Part shown: piece by piece, positions 13,018-21,940 of the stretch
Position numbering within the stretch: position 1 is the stretch's first letter
Layout of the letters: each line of letters opens with the position of its first letter
Assembly (NCBI GenBank): GCA_024529925.1
Contig: JAFEUB010001490.1
Span: forward strand, 682,501-746,500
Source: Ophthalmolycus amberensis
Lineage: Eukaryota; Chordata; Actinopteri; Perciformes; Zoarcidae
Direction: 5' to 3'
DNA: 64,000 nt
Program-made: the position numbers and the translations under genes
Notes under the pieces: generated by a model
Seen by the model: only the letters and a program-made list of their open reading frames with translations
What the model was told of the DNA's origin: nothing
The model's database searches: none

Positions 13018-13290
13018 TTGACGGTCAGTGCAGCGAAGCCCAATGCATCAGACATAAGCCTTGCACTCATCACAGTACCACAAACACTAGAGGTTAGAAT
13101 AAAGACAGCTGAGGACAAGATAGAGCGGCTCAGATTTGCGCTAATATATGTGTCCGTTTTACTTACAGGGTTAGAGATATTACAGATTTATTGGGAGTTG
13201 TGTTGGTTAGGGCTCGCAAAATTTGTTAAAGCGAAAACAGAGCAGGCAGACAGTGCAGGCACACAGACTGAAATAGGGAGTGAAGCTTAG
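13018..13290 (+). other. Leader open frame with a hydrophobic segment, no ATG
   Basis: About 90 codons stay open between the primer binding site and gag, ending at TAG 13288-13290. The first codon is TTG and no in-frame ATG lies in the amino-terminal part. The product would have a charged region (AEDKIERLR), then a hydrophobic helix (ALIYVSVLLTGLEIL), then a Glu- and Lys-rich tail. I do not recognise it. It could be a spliced leader exon, a lost accessory protein or chance. Confidence 0.3.
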
Positions 13291-13389
13291 AGTAGAATTT
13301 AGATAAGGACCAGCTGCAGCTGTAGGGAGTGTGAGAGATAGTAGCTAGGCACAGTTGAAGTCTCGTTCAAGGTTGCAGGGCACCAGAAA

Positions 13390-13662
13390 AGTTGACAGGA
13401 GCTTTGGCTCCCTCTGGTGGCAGTTCAGGTACTGCAAGAAGAAAATTTGACAGGAGTTTTGGCTCCATCTGGTGGCAGTTCAGGTACTGCAAGAAGAAAA
13501 TTGGACAGGATTTTTGGCTCCCTCTGGTGGCACTTCAGGAACTGCAGGCAGAAAATTTGGCAGAAGCTTTGGCTCCCTCTGGTGGCACTTCAGGAACTGC
13601 AAGAAGAACATTTGACAGGAGCTTTGGCTCCATCTGGTGGACATTCGAGAGTACTGCATCCA
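13390..13662 (+). repeat. 55-bp tandem repeat copying the start of gag
   Basis: Five head-to-tail units of about 55 bp, each containing GGCTCCNTCTGGTGG and an AACTGCAAGAAG- or TACTGCAAGAAG-like end. In the reading frame of each unit they encode variants of TGALAPSGGSSGTARRK. The beginning of gag (13788 onward, MAGAVAPSGGYSG) is a sixth, diverged copy. Because 55 is not a multiple of three, neighbouring copies fall in different frames. Confidence 0.9.
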
Positions 13663-13787
13663 AAAAATTTGAAATTTGAAATTTGAAAAAAAAAAATAAT
13701 AATAATTTGAATTTTGAAATTCGAAAAAAAAAAAAAATATATCATTTGAATTGAATTGAAAAAAATAAAAGAAGAACACAAGAACAT
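13663..13787 (+). repeat. A-rich simple sequence before gag
   Basis: Runs of A with repeated ATTTGAA and TTGAATTGAA words fill the gap between the 55-bp repeats and the gag start. No coding potential. Confidence 0.8.
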
Positions 13788-15125
13788 ATGGCTGGAGCTG
13801 TGGCTCCATCTGGAGGCTATTCAGGAGAACTGCGTGCAAAATTGAAAAAAGCACTCACAGACACAGCAGGAAAGACTGTATGGAAAAGAGACAAGATCCA
13901 TTGGGATAACTGCATGAAACGATGGCAAGAGGAGGGATGGTGGAAGGCGGCCAGTCCACTACCTCCATCAGTCAACAACCTCCGGCTTTTCACCAACGAT
14001 TTGACAAAACGAGTGGCTCAAGCACAGACTGCAGAGACAAATCAAACGACAAATCAAACCAAGCGATGGGGGTTCGCTAACACACTGAAGCAAGCCCGCA
14101 AAGACAGAGAAGAGGAACAGCGAGTGGCAATGATGGCACTAGGAATGGCCATGACAGATCGGATGCAGGTAGACATGCCAACCGGAAAAGAAAAAACCAG
14201 GCCCCATCTGTCACTCGACATCACCTCACTCAACATCAACCCCCTTGACGTCACCCCTACCACCCAAGCCCCGGTAGGTCCAGAAAAGACTGCACAGGAA
14301 CCGGGCCAGGCATCTCTGGCCTCGGCCCCTCCCCCGCCCTCAACTGGCCTGTATCCAGCACTACCTACAGTTCCTCTCCCCCGACATGCCATGCAGCTTC
14401 GGTCTCAGGGCCAGCACCAACGAGAAGAAACAGAGGAGAGTTCTTTTGCTATATATCCCCTGAGAGCAGCCCCCACTCTAGCGCACCCACAGCGTGTTCA
14501 ATTTGTGCCTTTTGGGTTTGCAGACATGACCAGCATGGTACAACAGCTTCCATCCCTCCATGCAGGAGCCGATCCGTGGATTGAGCTCACGGAATCCTTG
14601 ACTGCTGGCCACCAGCTGGCAGTGGGCGACCTGAGAGCACTTCTCTCCCGCTGTCTGGACCCATCCCAGTGTACTGCCCTCCTACACTTGGCAGGCGCTG
14701 GTGCGGCACCAGATGCCGACCCCTTTGATCGCTATTGTACAGCGTTGTGGCAGGAGCTCAGAACTAAGTTCCCCACTCCAGTGAACCAAGAAGACTACAC
14801 CAACCACACCACCATTCTCAGAGAGATGTTGAAGGAAGTGGGCCCCAGAAATCTTACTGCCAACCTCACATGGACAGCAGAGGGTGGAACAGCCTTCACC
14901 CGCTTGAAGCAAGCACTTGCACATGCCGCCGCACTCATGTCCCCAGACTACTCCCTACCGTTCCACCTTGATGTTTCTGAAAGACACAGCCTCAATGCTG
15001 TACTCTTCCAGAAAAAGGGGGGTGAAAGAGACGTACTGATGTATCATTCATCAAAACTTGACGCTGTGGAAAACGGTCAATCCACATGCGCTAGATATGT
15101 TGCAGCAGTGGCAAAAGAAATATGA
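13788..15125 (+). pseudogene. gag-pol: gag (matrix and part of capsid) fused in frame to distal reverse transcriptase
   Basis: Open frame of 445 codons from ATG 13788. Residues 1 to about 120 are matrix-like, basic and Trp-rich. A Pro-rich linker follows with LYPAL at residues 188-192, fitting the YPxL late-domain motif that binds ALIX. A capsid start follows (YPLRAAP, then a WIELTESL helix region). Near residues 340-360 the frame passes into the reverse transcriptase connection region (W362, then FTRLKQAL and LPFHLDVSE). Distal capsid, nucleocapsid zinc knuckle, protease and the YxDD palm are all missing, so the fusion is explained by a large internal deletion. The frame stops at TGA 15123-15125, where pol sense continues in another frame. 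Not functional as a replicase; the gag part might still be made. Confidence 0.85.
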
Positions 15126-15940
15126 CGGCTAACTTCACGGATGGACAACCACATGTGTGCGAGGAAGTTGCAGTACAAGAAAACAAATTGAGATCGGATC
15201 TCCAGAACACTCCCCACCTCACAGCTGAAGCCTGGCTCTACACGGATGGTTGCTGCTACAAAGGAGAAGAAGGGAACATTGCATCCTATGCAGTGGTGGA
15301 ACAGAAGAGTGATGGCTATCACCAAACAGTGGAGTCAGGGATACTGCCACAACCCGCTTCGGCACAACTAGCGGAAGTGGAAGCACTGATTCAGGCTCTG
15401 AAGTGGAGCACGGACAAAATTGTAAATATCTTCACAGATTCGGCTTACGCCCATGGAGCGGCCCACATCGATGGCCCTGTATGGCAAAGACGGAACTTCA
15501 CCACTTCAAATGACCACCCCATAAAACACAAAGCAGCAAAGAAAACTGGAGGCTACACACCTCGCCAAATGGTTATGAAGCCAACATCCGGCCCACCTGA
15601 GCTCACCATCGAGCACATCAAAGATCATCAAAAGAAAGCAGGACCTTATGAATGGTCCGAATGGACACGAAAAGGAGCCTCAAAAGACAAAGAAGGTCTG
15701 TGGAGAGCCCACGACGGCAGAGTGGTTGCCTCAGCAGAACTGTGTGCAGCACTCCTACCAGGGGCCCACGGACCTACACATGAGGGAAAGAAACGGACAT
15801 TGGACAATTTAAAACAACTATGGTGGCATCCGCACATGGAAGCGATATCTTTCCTCTTCTGCGATGAATGTCAAATTTGTGGCAATCACAATTCAAGAAA
15901 ACCATTCAAGACACCGATGGGATCTTATCCCGTGCCCTGA
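15122..15940 (+). pseudogene. pol: pol: RNase H and integrase zinc-binding part, interrupted
   Basis: 272 codons in the +2 frame relative to the preceding fusion frame. RNase H acidic residues are visible: Asp in YTDGCC (15245-15247), Glu in EVEAL (15380-15382) and Asp in TDSAY (15437-15439). About 15520-15545 the RNase H tail jumps from DHPIKH directly to AAKKTGGYTP, so the segment with the last catalytic Asp is deleted. The integrase N-terminal His2-Cys2 zinc-binding module follows (HGPTHEG and CDECQIC). An in-frame TGA at 15938-15940 interrupts the frame just before the integrase core. The ATG at its start is not a natural start. Confidence 0.88.
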
Positions 15941-16801
15941 GCCTGTTTCCAAGACATCAGCATAGATTATACAGATATGGGACCAGAGAATAGAGTGCAG
16001 GGAAAGAGGTACATCTTGGTAATGGTAGACAGATTTTCAAGATGGGTAGAAGCAATTCCCACCAAGAGAGAAGACGCGCAGACAGTTGTAAAATGGCTGC
16101 AGACAGAACTGATTCCCCGTTACGGAGTACCGAGATGCATCCGCTCCGATAACGGATCACACTTTAGCAACACCATGCTCGCACAGGTAGAGCAATTTCT
16201 GGGAATCACACACCGATTCGGGTCAGTCTATCACCCGCAATCTCAGGGCCTGGTGGAACGAGCGAATCAGACCCTTAAGGCCAAAATTGCCAAAGTTTGC
16301 GCGGGCTCCAAATTAACATGGATTGAAGCCCTGCCTCTGGCCCTTATGGCCATGAGGTCCGGAAAAGGGGGAGAAACACATCTCTCCCCACACGAGATCA
16401 TGACTGGCCGGTCGATGCCAGGTCCACCCAGAGATGGAGGTCATATGCCACCTCTGGATGTACAGCAGATTGAAATGTCTGACTATATGAGTGCCCTAAC
16501 TTCTCTTACTGAAGCTCTCTTCAAACAGATCGAGAGGACTCGAGCAGTACCTGAAGCAGCGGCAGCTGGAAAGCAGATACAAGTAGGTGATTGGGTCAGG
16601 GTCAAGGTTCACAAGCGCAAGTGGACTGACCCCAGGTGGACTGGGCCGTACGAGGTGAAGGAGGTTACTTCACACTCGGTTCAGGTCAAGGGCAAATCAG
16701 GCGCCCCTTGGCACCACCTGACACACTGTGTCCCAGCACCGGTACCAACCAGAACACTGGGAGAAATTCGCACTGATTTGGAAAATGCATCGGGAACTTA
16801 G
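15941..16801 (+). pseudogene. pol: pol: integrase core and C-terminal domain, after an in-frame stop
   Basis: Same frame as the preceding entry, open from the TGA at 15938 to TAG 16799-16801. The DD35E catalytic triad is complete: Asp at 15974-15976, Asp in SDNGSH at 16148-16150 and Glu in LVERAN at 16256-16258, with 35 residues between the last two. The C-terminal part includes GDWVRVKVHKRKWTDPRWTG, typical of gammaretroviral integrase tails, which often bind host factors. Apart from the upstream stop the domain looks undamaged. Its end overlaps the env start by 17 bases. Confidence 0.9.
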
Positions 16802-19025
16802 ACGCTGTCTAGGGGACCCTGATGCAAACCCCGTCGACCTAGATAGGCGGCGCTTCACCTGGAAAGGGGTGGGATGTGGGAGGAAAACTCAGATGGGGGT
16901 GGGGGTGGGTATGGGCATATTTGTTGTCTTACTGATGTGGGGACTAGAAACCAAGTATCAGACACACCAGCACCCCTCTAATTCTACCACCCCTTTCCCG
17001 AATCAGACTTCTAATTCACCCGCCCCTTTTCCCTGTCCATCCCCGAATCTGACTCACAACCGAACAAGACGTAGTACCCCAACATTGGTCCATAACACAG
17101 CATGTGGATCCAAACTCATTCTGAATTACACGGCGGGTTCCACCAGTGCATTCACGTTTGATTTGTGCGACATTGTAACCTGTAGGGGCAATCCAAGGGG
17201 TTGGCGGGGCTATAATGTTTATCTTTGTAGAACACCCGAACACTTAGAGAAACGTTGCGAGAGTTCTGACACGGCCCGACTAACTATGTGGTGCAGAGAC
17301 TGGGCTTTTGTAACTAAGTACACCGGAGCATGGGTCCCCAATGGTATGAGAACCACCGGCCCAGAGTATAGGTGGTGGAGCAAAATTAGCCTACAGAGAG
17401 ACTTTAGTGCCACAACTAACCCTCTTACCCTCTCGATAAACAACATCACAGCAAGTTCTAACGGTAGAACCAGGGCATGGTTCGTCTTAGGCGTCGACAT
17501 CGCACACAAAGATCCCTTAGTCGGTATCCAGATCAACATATTCCCCCAGGTAGAGAATGAACACACCCAGCCCACGTCTGCCCTAGCATTGGCATCCCCA
17601 TCTGACACCAGTCCCGTAGTGTTTTCTCAAGATTATACTAGAATGACTCCCCTACAGGTCTTGCAAAGGTCCACAGGTTATGGCAATGATAATGTTTGGT
17701 TAAATTGGATCACTGATAATGCTAACAGACAAAATATGACAGGGTGCGTGGCCTGTGCCTCCGCCCGACCTGCCATGTTCACCGAACCAGCCCCTCTCTA
17801 CCCACAAACTGATCCTCAGGGCTATGCCTGTATGATAGGTCTCACACGACAAGCTACGCCCACAAATTGTACCACACTTGCCGCGATATTTCCACCTATC
17901 GTAAATGAAACTAAATTGGGCCAATTTTCCGCCATTAGAGGTCAGGCTAACAGGTACATGTGTTTTAATTTCACAGCAGTCAGACCACAGCTGAATGTGG
18001 GCAAAATTTCCCCTGATTGGTGTAATGAGACCCGCAATGGCTTAGACATTGGGCCCTGGGCCAGAGCAGGTTTATTCTACTACTGCGGAGACCTGCGCTT
18101 GGTACCTAGAATAGAAGCTAGCAAAACCATCGGAACTTGTGCAATGGTCAGACTTGGAATGCCCCTTACCCTAATAGGTCGTAGATTAGCACGAGCGGAT
18201 GGTCTAGCCACTTCTCTCACCAAACGCAGAAGGCGACACATCATCAAGCGAGAAGTTGCCTTAGGTTCCTTTGAGCTCACTGGGGGCCCCACCTATATAG
18301 ACTCAATAGGCATCCCACGAGGCGTTCCTGACGAATACAAACTAGCAGATCAAGTCGCAGCAGGTTTTGAAAACATCCCCATAATCGCAGCCTTCTTTCC
18401 GATCACTCCCAACAAAAACGTGGACCGCATAAACTATGTCCATTACAATGTCTTGCGTCTTGTTAACCTCACTAGGGACGCCGTTGCAGGTTTAGCCGAA
18501 CAACTCGCGCCGACCTCTCTTATGACTATGCAGAATAGAATGGCTTTAGACATGTTGTTAGCTGAAAAAGGGGGTGTTTGCTCAATGTTTGGAGACATGT
18601 GTTGTACCATCATTCCGAACAACACTGCCCCAGACGGTTCGGTCACTCAGGCCTTAAATAGTCTGCGCACCCTCTCGGAAGAACTGCATGAGGCATCAGG
18701 CATAGGTAATCCTTTCTCTGATTGGATGGAATCCATGTTTGGCAAATGGAAGGCCCTCATCATGTCCATAGCAGTTTCCATCGCGGTTTTCATAGCTATA
18801 CTCATCACCTGTGGCTGTTGTTGCATCCCCTGCCTCCGAACTTTGATAGGCCGTCTTATTACCACCGCTCTCTCCAAGGAACAGCAGCCGCTTCCACATG
18901 GTGCTTATCCACTGTTGGATGGAGACCTGCCGGCCTCTGACTCAGAGGGGTCATGGGACCAGGAAGAAGAACCAGAGTTGCGTTCCTTGACAAACTCCCA
19001 GTTAGACGATGACACACAAGTCTAA
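16785..19025 (+). CDS. env: env: intact gamma-type retroviral envelope precursor
   Basis: 746 codons from the first in-frame ATG at 16785; the frame stays open upstream to a GTG at 16728 but has no earlier ATG. A basic, roughly 40-residue leader precedes a hydrophobic signal-anchor (MGIFVVLLMWGLE). The surface subunit is rich in N-x-S/T sites and Cys, and carries CVAC at residues 321-324, the isomerisation motif. Basic cleavage sequence KRRRRH starts at residue 480, with a second KR at 489-490. The transmembrane subunit has the immunosuppressive-domain region followed by CX6CC (C599, C606, C607), a membrane span at about 657-680 and a Cys cluster. No stop or frameshift is seen. It would mediate membrane fusion; whether it is expressed is unknown. 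Confidence 0.93.
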   Translation: MHRELRRCLGDPDANPVDLDRRRFTWKGVGCGRKTQMGVGVGMGIFVVLLMWGLETKYQTHQHPSNSTTPFPNQTSNSPAPFPCPSPNLTHNRTRRSTPTLVHNTACGSKLILNYTAGSTSAFTFDLCDIVTCRGNPRGWRGYNVYLCRTPEHLEKRCESSDTARLTMWCRDWAFVTKYTGAWVPNGMRTTGPEYRWWSKISLQRDFSATTNPLTLSINNITASSNGRTRAWFVLGVDIAHKDPLVGIQINIFPQVENEHTQPTSALALASPSDTSPVVFSQDYTRMTPLQVLQRSTGYGNDNVWLNWITDNANRQNMTGCVACASARPAMFTEPAPLYPQTDPQGYACMIGLTRQATPTNCTTLAAIFPPIVNETKLGQFSAIRGQANRYMCFNFTAVRPQLNVGKISPDWCNETRNGLDIGPWARAGLFYYCGDLRLVPRIEASKTIGTCAMVRLGMPLTLIGRRLARADGLATSLTKRRRRHIIKREVALGSFELTGGPTYIDSIGIPRGVPDEYKLADQVAAGFENIPIIAAFFPITPNKNVDRINYVHYNVLRLVNLTRDAVAGLAEQLAPTSLMTMQNRMALDMLLAEKGGVCSMFGDMCCTIIPNNTAPDGSVTQALNSLRTLSEELHEASGIGNPFSDWMESMFGKWKALIMSIAVSIAVFIAILITCGCCCIPCLRTLIGRLITTALSKEQQPLPHGAYPLLDGDLPASDSEGSWDQEEEPELRSLTNSQLDDDTQV

Positions 19026-19047
19026 GAAGTTCACACCTAGCAGGTGT

Positions 19048-19060
19048 GAAAAGGGGGATT
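19048..19060 (+). other. Polypurine tract
   Basis: GAAAAGGGGGATT sits directly before the 3' LTR and would prime plus-strand DNA. A short hairpin (TCACACCT, loop AGC, AGGTGTGA; 19031-19049) lies just upstream. Confidence 0.85.
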
Positions 19061-19687
19061 TGTAAATAAAAAATATATTCATTCAATGTTAAATAATATG
19101 CTATACTTATAAGCTTATATTGCGGAGTTGTGAGGTCACTGTAAGTAGGTCAAAAACTCCGAACAGGGCATTCCGTCGCCTGTTCGCACGATAGAAACAG
19201 ATACAGTGGCCCTGAAAGTAACGCTTGCTTAAACCACCAGATTAGGGCGGAAACGCCATCTTAGAACAAGGAGTAGAGTTCTCTTTATCTATTCACACAG
19301 AGACTTCGAAATAGCTTAGAACTGCACCCTTTTCGGCACTTAAAGTGTTAACAACATTTCACACACACTGACGTTCCAGAGAAGGCGGGATCCGGAAGTG
19401 AGCCAGTGTGGGTGAAGTTGCCCAGAGCTCCACCAGGCTGTCTGAGAGCTAAAAACAGATCCGCCTCCATCTTTGCTTTGACCAATGGGCTCCAAAAGGA
19501 GGACCTATGACACCGCATGCGCATCTCTGTATTAAGCGCTTTTTAGGTTTCACTTTGACACACCTTGTTAGAGTCCGGGCTCGTTCAACTGCTGGACATA
19601 ATACTTCTGTCACAAATAAATGTTTAATTGCTTGAATTGAGCTAAACGCCTCGATCTCAGTCTGTTACTCAAGTTCCATTCTCAACA
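19061..19687 (+). repeat. 3' LTR
   Basis: 627 bp, same start and end as the 5' LTR and no difference seen on reading. CCAAT at 19482-19486, TATTAA at 19530-19535, AATAAA at 19615-19620. It is followed by the AGCG target duplication at 19688-19691. Confidence 0.96.
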
Positions 19688-19691
19688 AGCG

Positions 19692-20199
19692 CAGTGCACA
19701 GCGGACAGCCGTGAGCTGGCCAGTTAGGCATGGACACACTCACTGACATGCACCAAAATGTACACACAGCTGGCCCGGCTCTGTAAAACAAAGCACAAAG
19801 CTCAATTTGGAACACACACAGATGGAGAGTGACGTCATTCTCTTCTCAGTAGACATTACTCGGATATATTTGTGCATAGCTAATAGTTGTTTATTAATGC
19901 TCTGACTAGCGCATAGAAACTTTAAGAACAGAGAAAATGAAAATAGATAAAAGCAAGCTTCATTCTTCATTCATCTAAATATTTGACTGACTAATCACTT
20001 ACGGCATGATATTAAGGTTTCAAGCTTGTCATTTTACATTATTCAAGAGAAACAGAAAATGTATCTCTATGTAATCAGTCTAATTTCATGGCGGTGTGTG
20101 GATAGCATGCAGTTGGCAATTTTGCACGAGGAGTTGCTGCATTCATCAAAGCTTACTTAGTGGAAGATCAGCCCGTTTTCGAGAGAGAATGCAGCCTTG
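19692..20199. other. Non-coding, nothing recognised
   Basis: Host flank of the provirus. No gene or repeat was recognised. Confidence 0.5.
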
Positions 20200-20938
20200 T
20201 CCAGATCATGTTTCTTCCACCTAAGAAATATCAGTAAACTGAGATCTGTAGTATCAACAGCTGAACTAGAGATGATCACGCCTTCATCTCGTCACGCATC
20301 GACTACTGTAACACACTTTTCTCATCACTCAGTGTATCTGCTCTTAACCGTTCGCAGGTAATCCAAAACGCTGCCGCCAAATTACTCACTAGGACAAATC
20401 GACGGTCTCACATCACCCCCGTACTCAGATCCCTTCACTGACTCCCTGTAGCATTTAGGATCCACTTCAAAATCCTCACTCTCACTGACAGAGCACTACA
20501 CGGCCAGGCTCCTACATATGTGACTGATTTACTCCACCCTTATTCACCCGCCCGTGCTCTCAGGTCAAACGTGTTAGGTCTTCTGTCTGTCCCACGCACT
20601 CGCCTTAAAACCCGTGGTGACCGAGCTTTTGAGGCAGTAGCACCAAGGTTGTGGAATGCTCGGCCTGCACCCCTACGTTTTGTAGATTCTGTGAATTCAT
20701 TCCAGAATCAGCTCAAGACACACCTGTTTAGACTGGCATTTGACTAAAAACTCATATCCTCGGCCTGCTTTTAAACCATGTTTTAATTGTGTTCTTTCTG
20801 TATGTATGTACATTATTGGCCCTTATATGGTCACATTGTGTTTTTTTATGTCTCTAATTCTGCCCCTGTTAAGCACTTTGTGACTTTTGTCTGTAAAAAG
20901 CGCTTTATAAATAAATCGTACTTACTTACTTACTTGTT
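20200..20938 (+). mobile_element. 5'-truncated L2/CR1-like LINE, 3' end
   Basis: The sequence encodes, with stops and shifts, the last part of a LINE ORF2. Recognisable pieces are an SRIDYCNTLFSSL-like run, a VIQNAAAKLLTRTNRRSH-like run and, in an open piece at 20520-20747, the usual carboxy end (LKTHLFRLAFD). A 3' UTR follows with AAAAAGCGCTTTATAAATAAAT and a terminal ACTT repeat (20921-20936). Truncation at the 5' side is usual for target-primed insertions. It is a different subfamily from the 30-36 kb element, judged by its tail. Confidence 0.8.
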
Positions 20939-21759
20939 TGATCTAGTATATCGCCGGTCTCGCCCTGAGTGTATCTGTGTCAGTCTTTGTTGTATGCAGT
21001 CTTGGCAGAGACATAACAAAGAACATGCAACAATGTAAGTCTCTAAATGTAGGACAAAAGTGTCCTTTTTCCTCTCTGTAAATGTGTGATCAAACCAAGT
21101 TTACTATTCTATTGCCACACACTTTACCCTGCTCATCAAAGATAAAAGCCTTAAAAACCACCAGATGTCCCTTCATCAAATTCATTCATGAGTCAGTCAC
21201 GACAACTCAACAATTCTGATTAGAACCAGCAGCAATTCCTCAATAATGAAAAGCACATTCATTCTAAACCCGTTTGTCTTCCTGGACTTTTCAGTGATGT
21301 CCTGGTTTGCCTCTTCAACGCTGCTGTTACACAGTCTTAGCAAATGATGGTCCGGGTCAATCCAGCATTGTGTTGTGCCAAAGTGGGATATCAGCACAGT
21401 CAAAGTCGATTTTTGTTTTTGCATCTTGAACAGATCAAGATCTAATGACTCATGTTTTTGTTTATCTCCTTCAGATGTTGAGCTCATCTGTTTTCAAATT
21501 TCTATTCACTTATCTTCTCTCTACACACTGTAATATATGCAAAACAATTGTATACGTCTTCCATCGTGGAGCAATTTGCACATCTGAAGAGTCAAACTAC
21601 AACCAAAATGATGAAGTATCACGTTGAAGTTGTTTCAGTTCATTGCTGTGGCAGACTGTAAAAATGTTGCTGTCTGAACAAGTAAAATTACTGAAATTAA
21701 ATAATGAAGTTAAATGACAGTGGCATTCTTAAACTTCAATTGAATAATCATATACATAC
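20939..21759. other. Non-coding, nothing recognised
   Basis: No supported gene or repeat. Confidence 0.5.
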
Positions 21760-21940
21760 ATGGGATTTGACCGCTGCATTTAACCCATCTTAAGCATTAT
21801 AAGAGCGGTAGGCTTTAAAGCGCCTCGTGAGCTACTTAGGGTTTAATGTCTCGCTGAAGGACACTTTGACATGATGGGGACCGAATCACCAACCTTGAGT
21901 TGAATGAACGACCAGTTCTACCGACTGAGCCACAGCCGTG
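21760..21940 (-). mobile_element. tRNA-derived SINE
   Basis: On the minus strand the element starts with GGCTGTGGCTCAGTCGGTAG, a tRNA-like A box (complement of 21921-21937), followed by a B-box-like GGTTGGTGATTCGGTCC (complement of 21878-21894). The body then reads like a common teleost SINE (TGTCCTTCAGCGAGAC), ending near 21765. Transcription would be by RNA polymerase III. Confidence 0.75.

Larger units (their letters stand above)
11324..19687 (+). mobile_element. Endogenous retrovirus, gamma-type env, recent insertion
   Basis: Complete proviral outline of 8,364 bp: 5' LTR, primer binding site, leader, gag fused to part of pol, integrase region, env, polypurine tract, 3' LTR. LTRs start TGT and end ACA. 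The 4-bp direct repeat AGCG flanks the element at 11320-11323 and 19688-19691, the target-site duplication made by integrase. The two LTRs are each 627 bp and I saw no difference on block-by-block reading, which points to a very young insertion. The genome is deletion-bearing: distal capsid, nucleocapsid, protease and the reverse transcriptase palm are absent, so it cannot replicate alone. Env has a CX6CC motif and a CxxC motif in the surface subunit, which place it with gammaretrovirus-type envelopes seen widely in fish elements. Confidence 0.96.

Noticed and set aside
13480..13854. Antisense Phe-rich frames opposite the gag start
   Set aside because: They are shadows of the A-rich tract and the 55-bp repeats.
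16728..16784. Env start at the beginning of the open frame
   Set aside because: The codon at 16728 is GTG; the first ATG is at 16785, with overlap to pol as expected.
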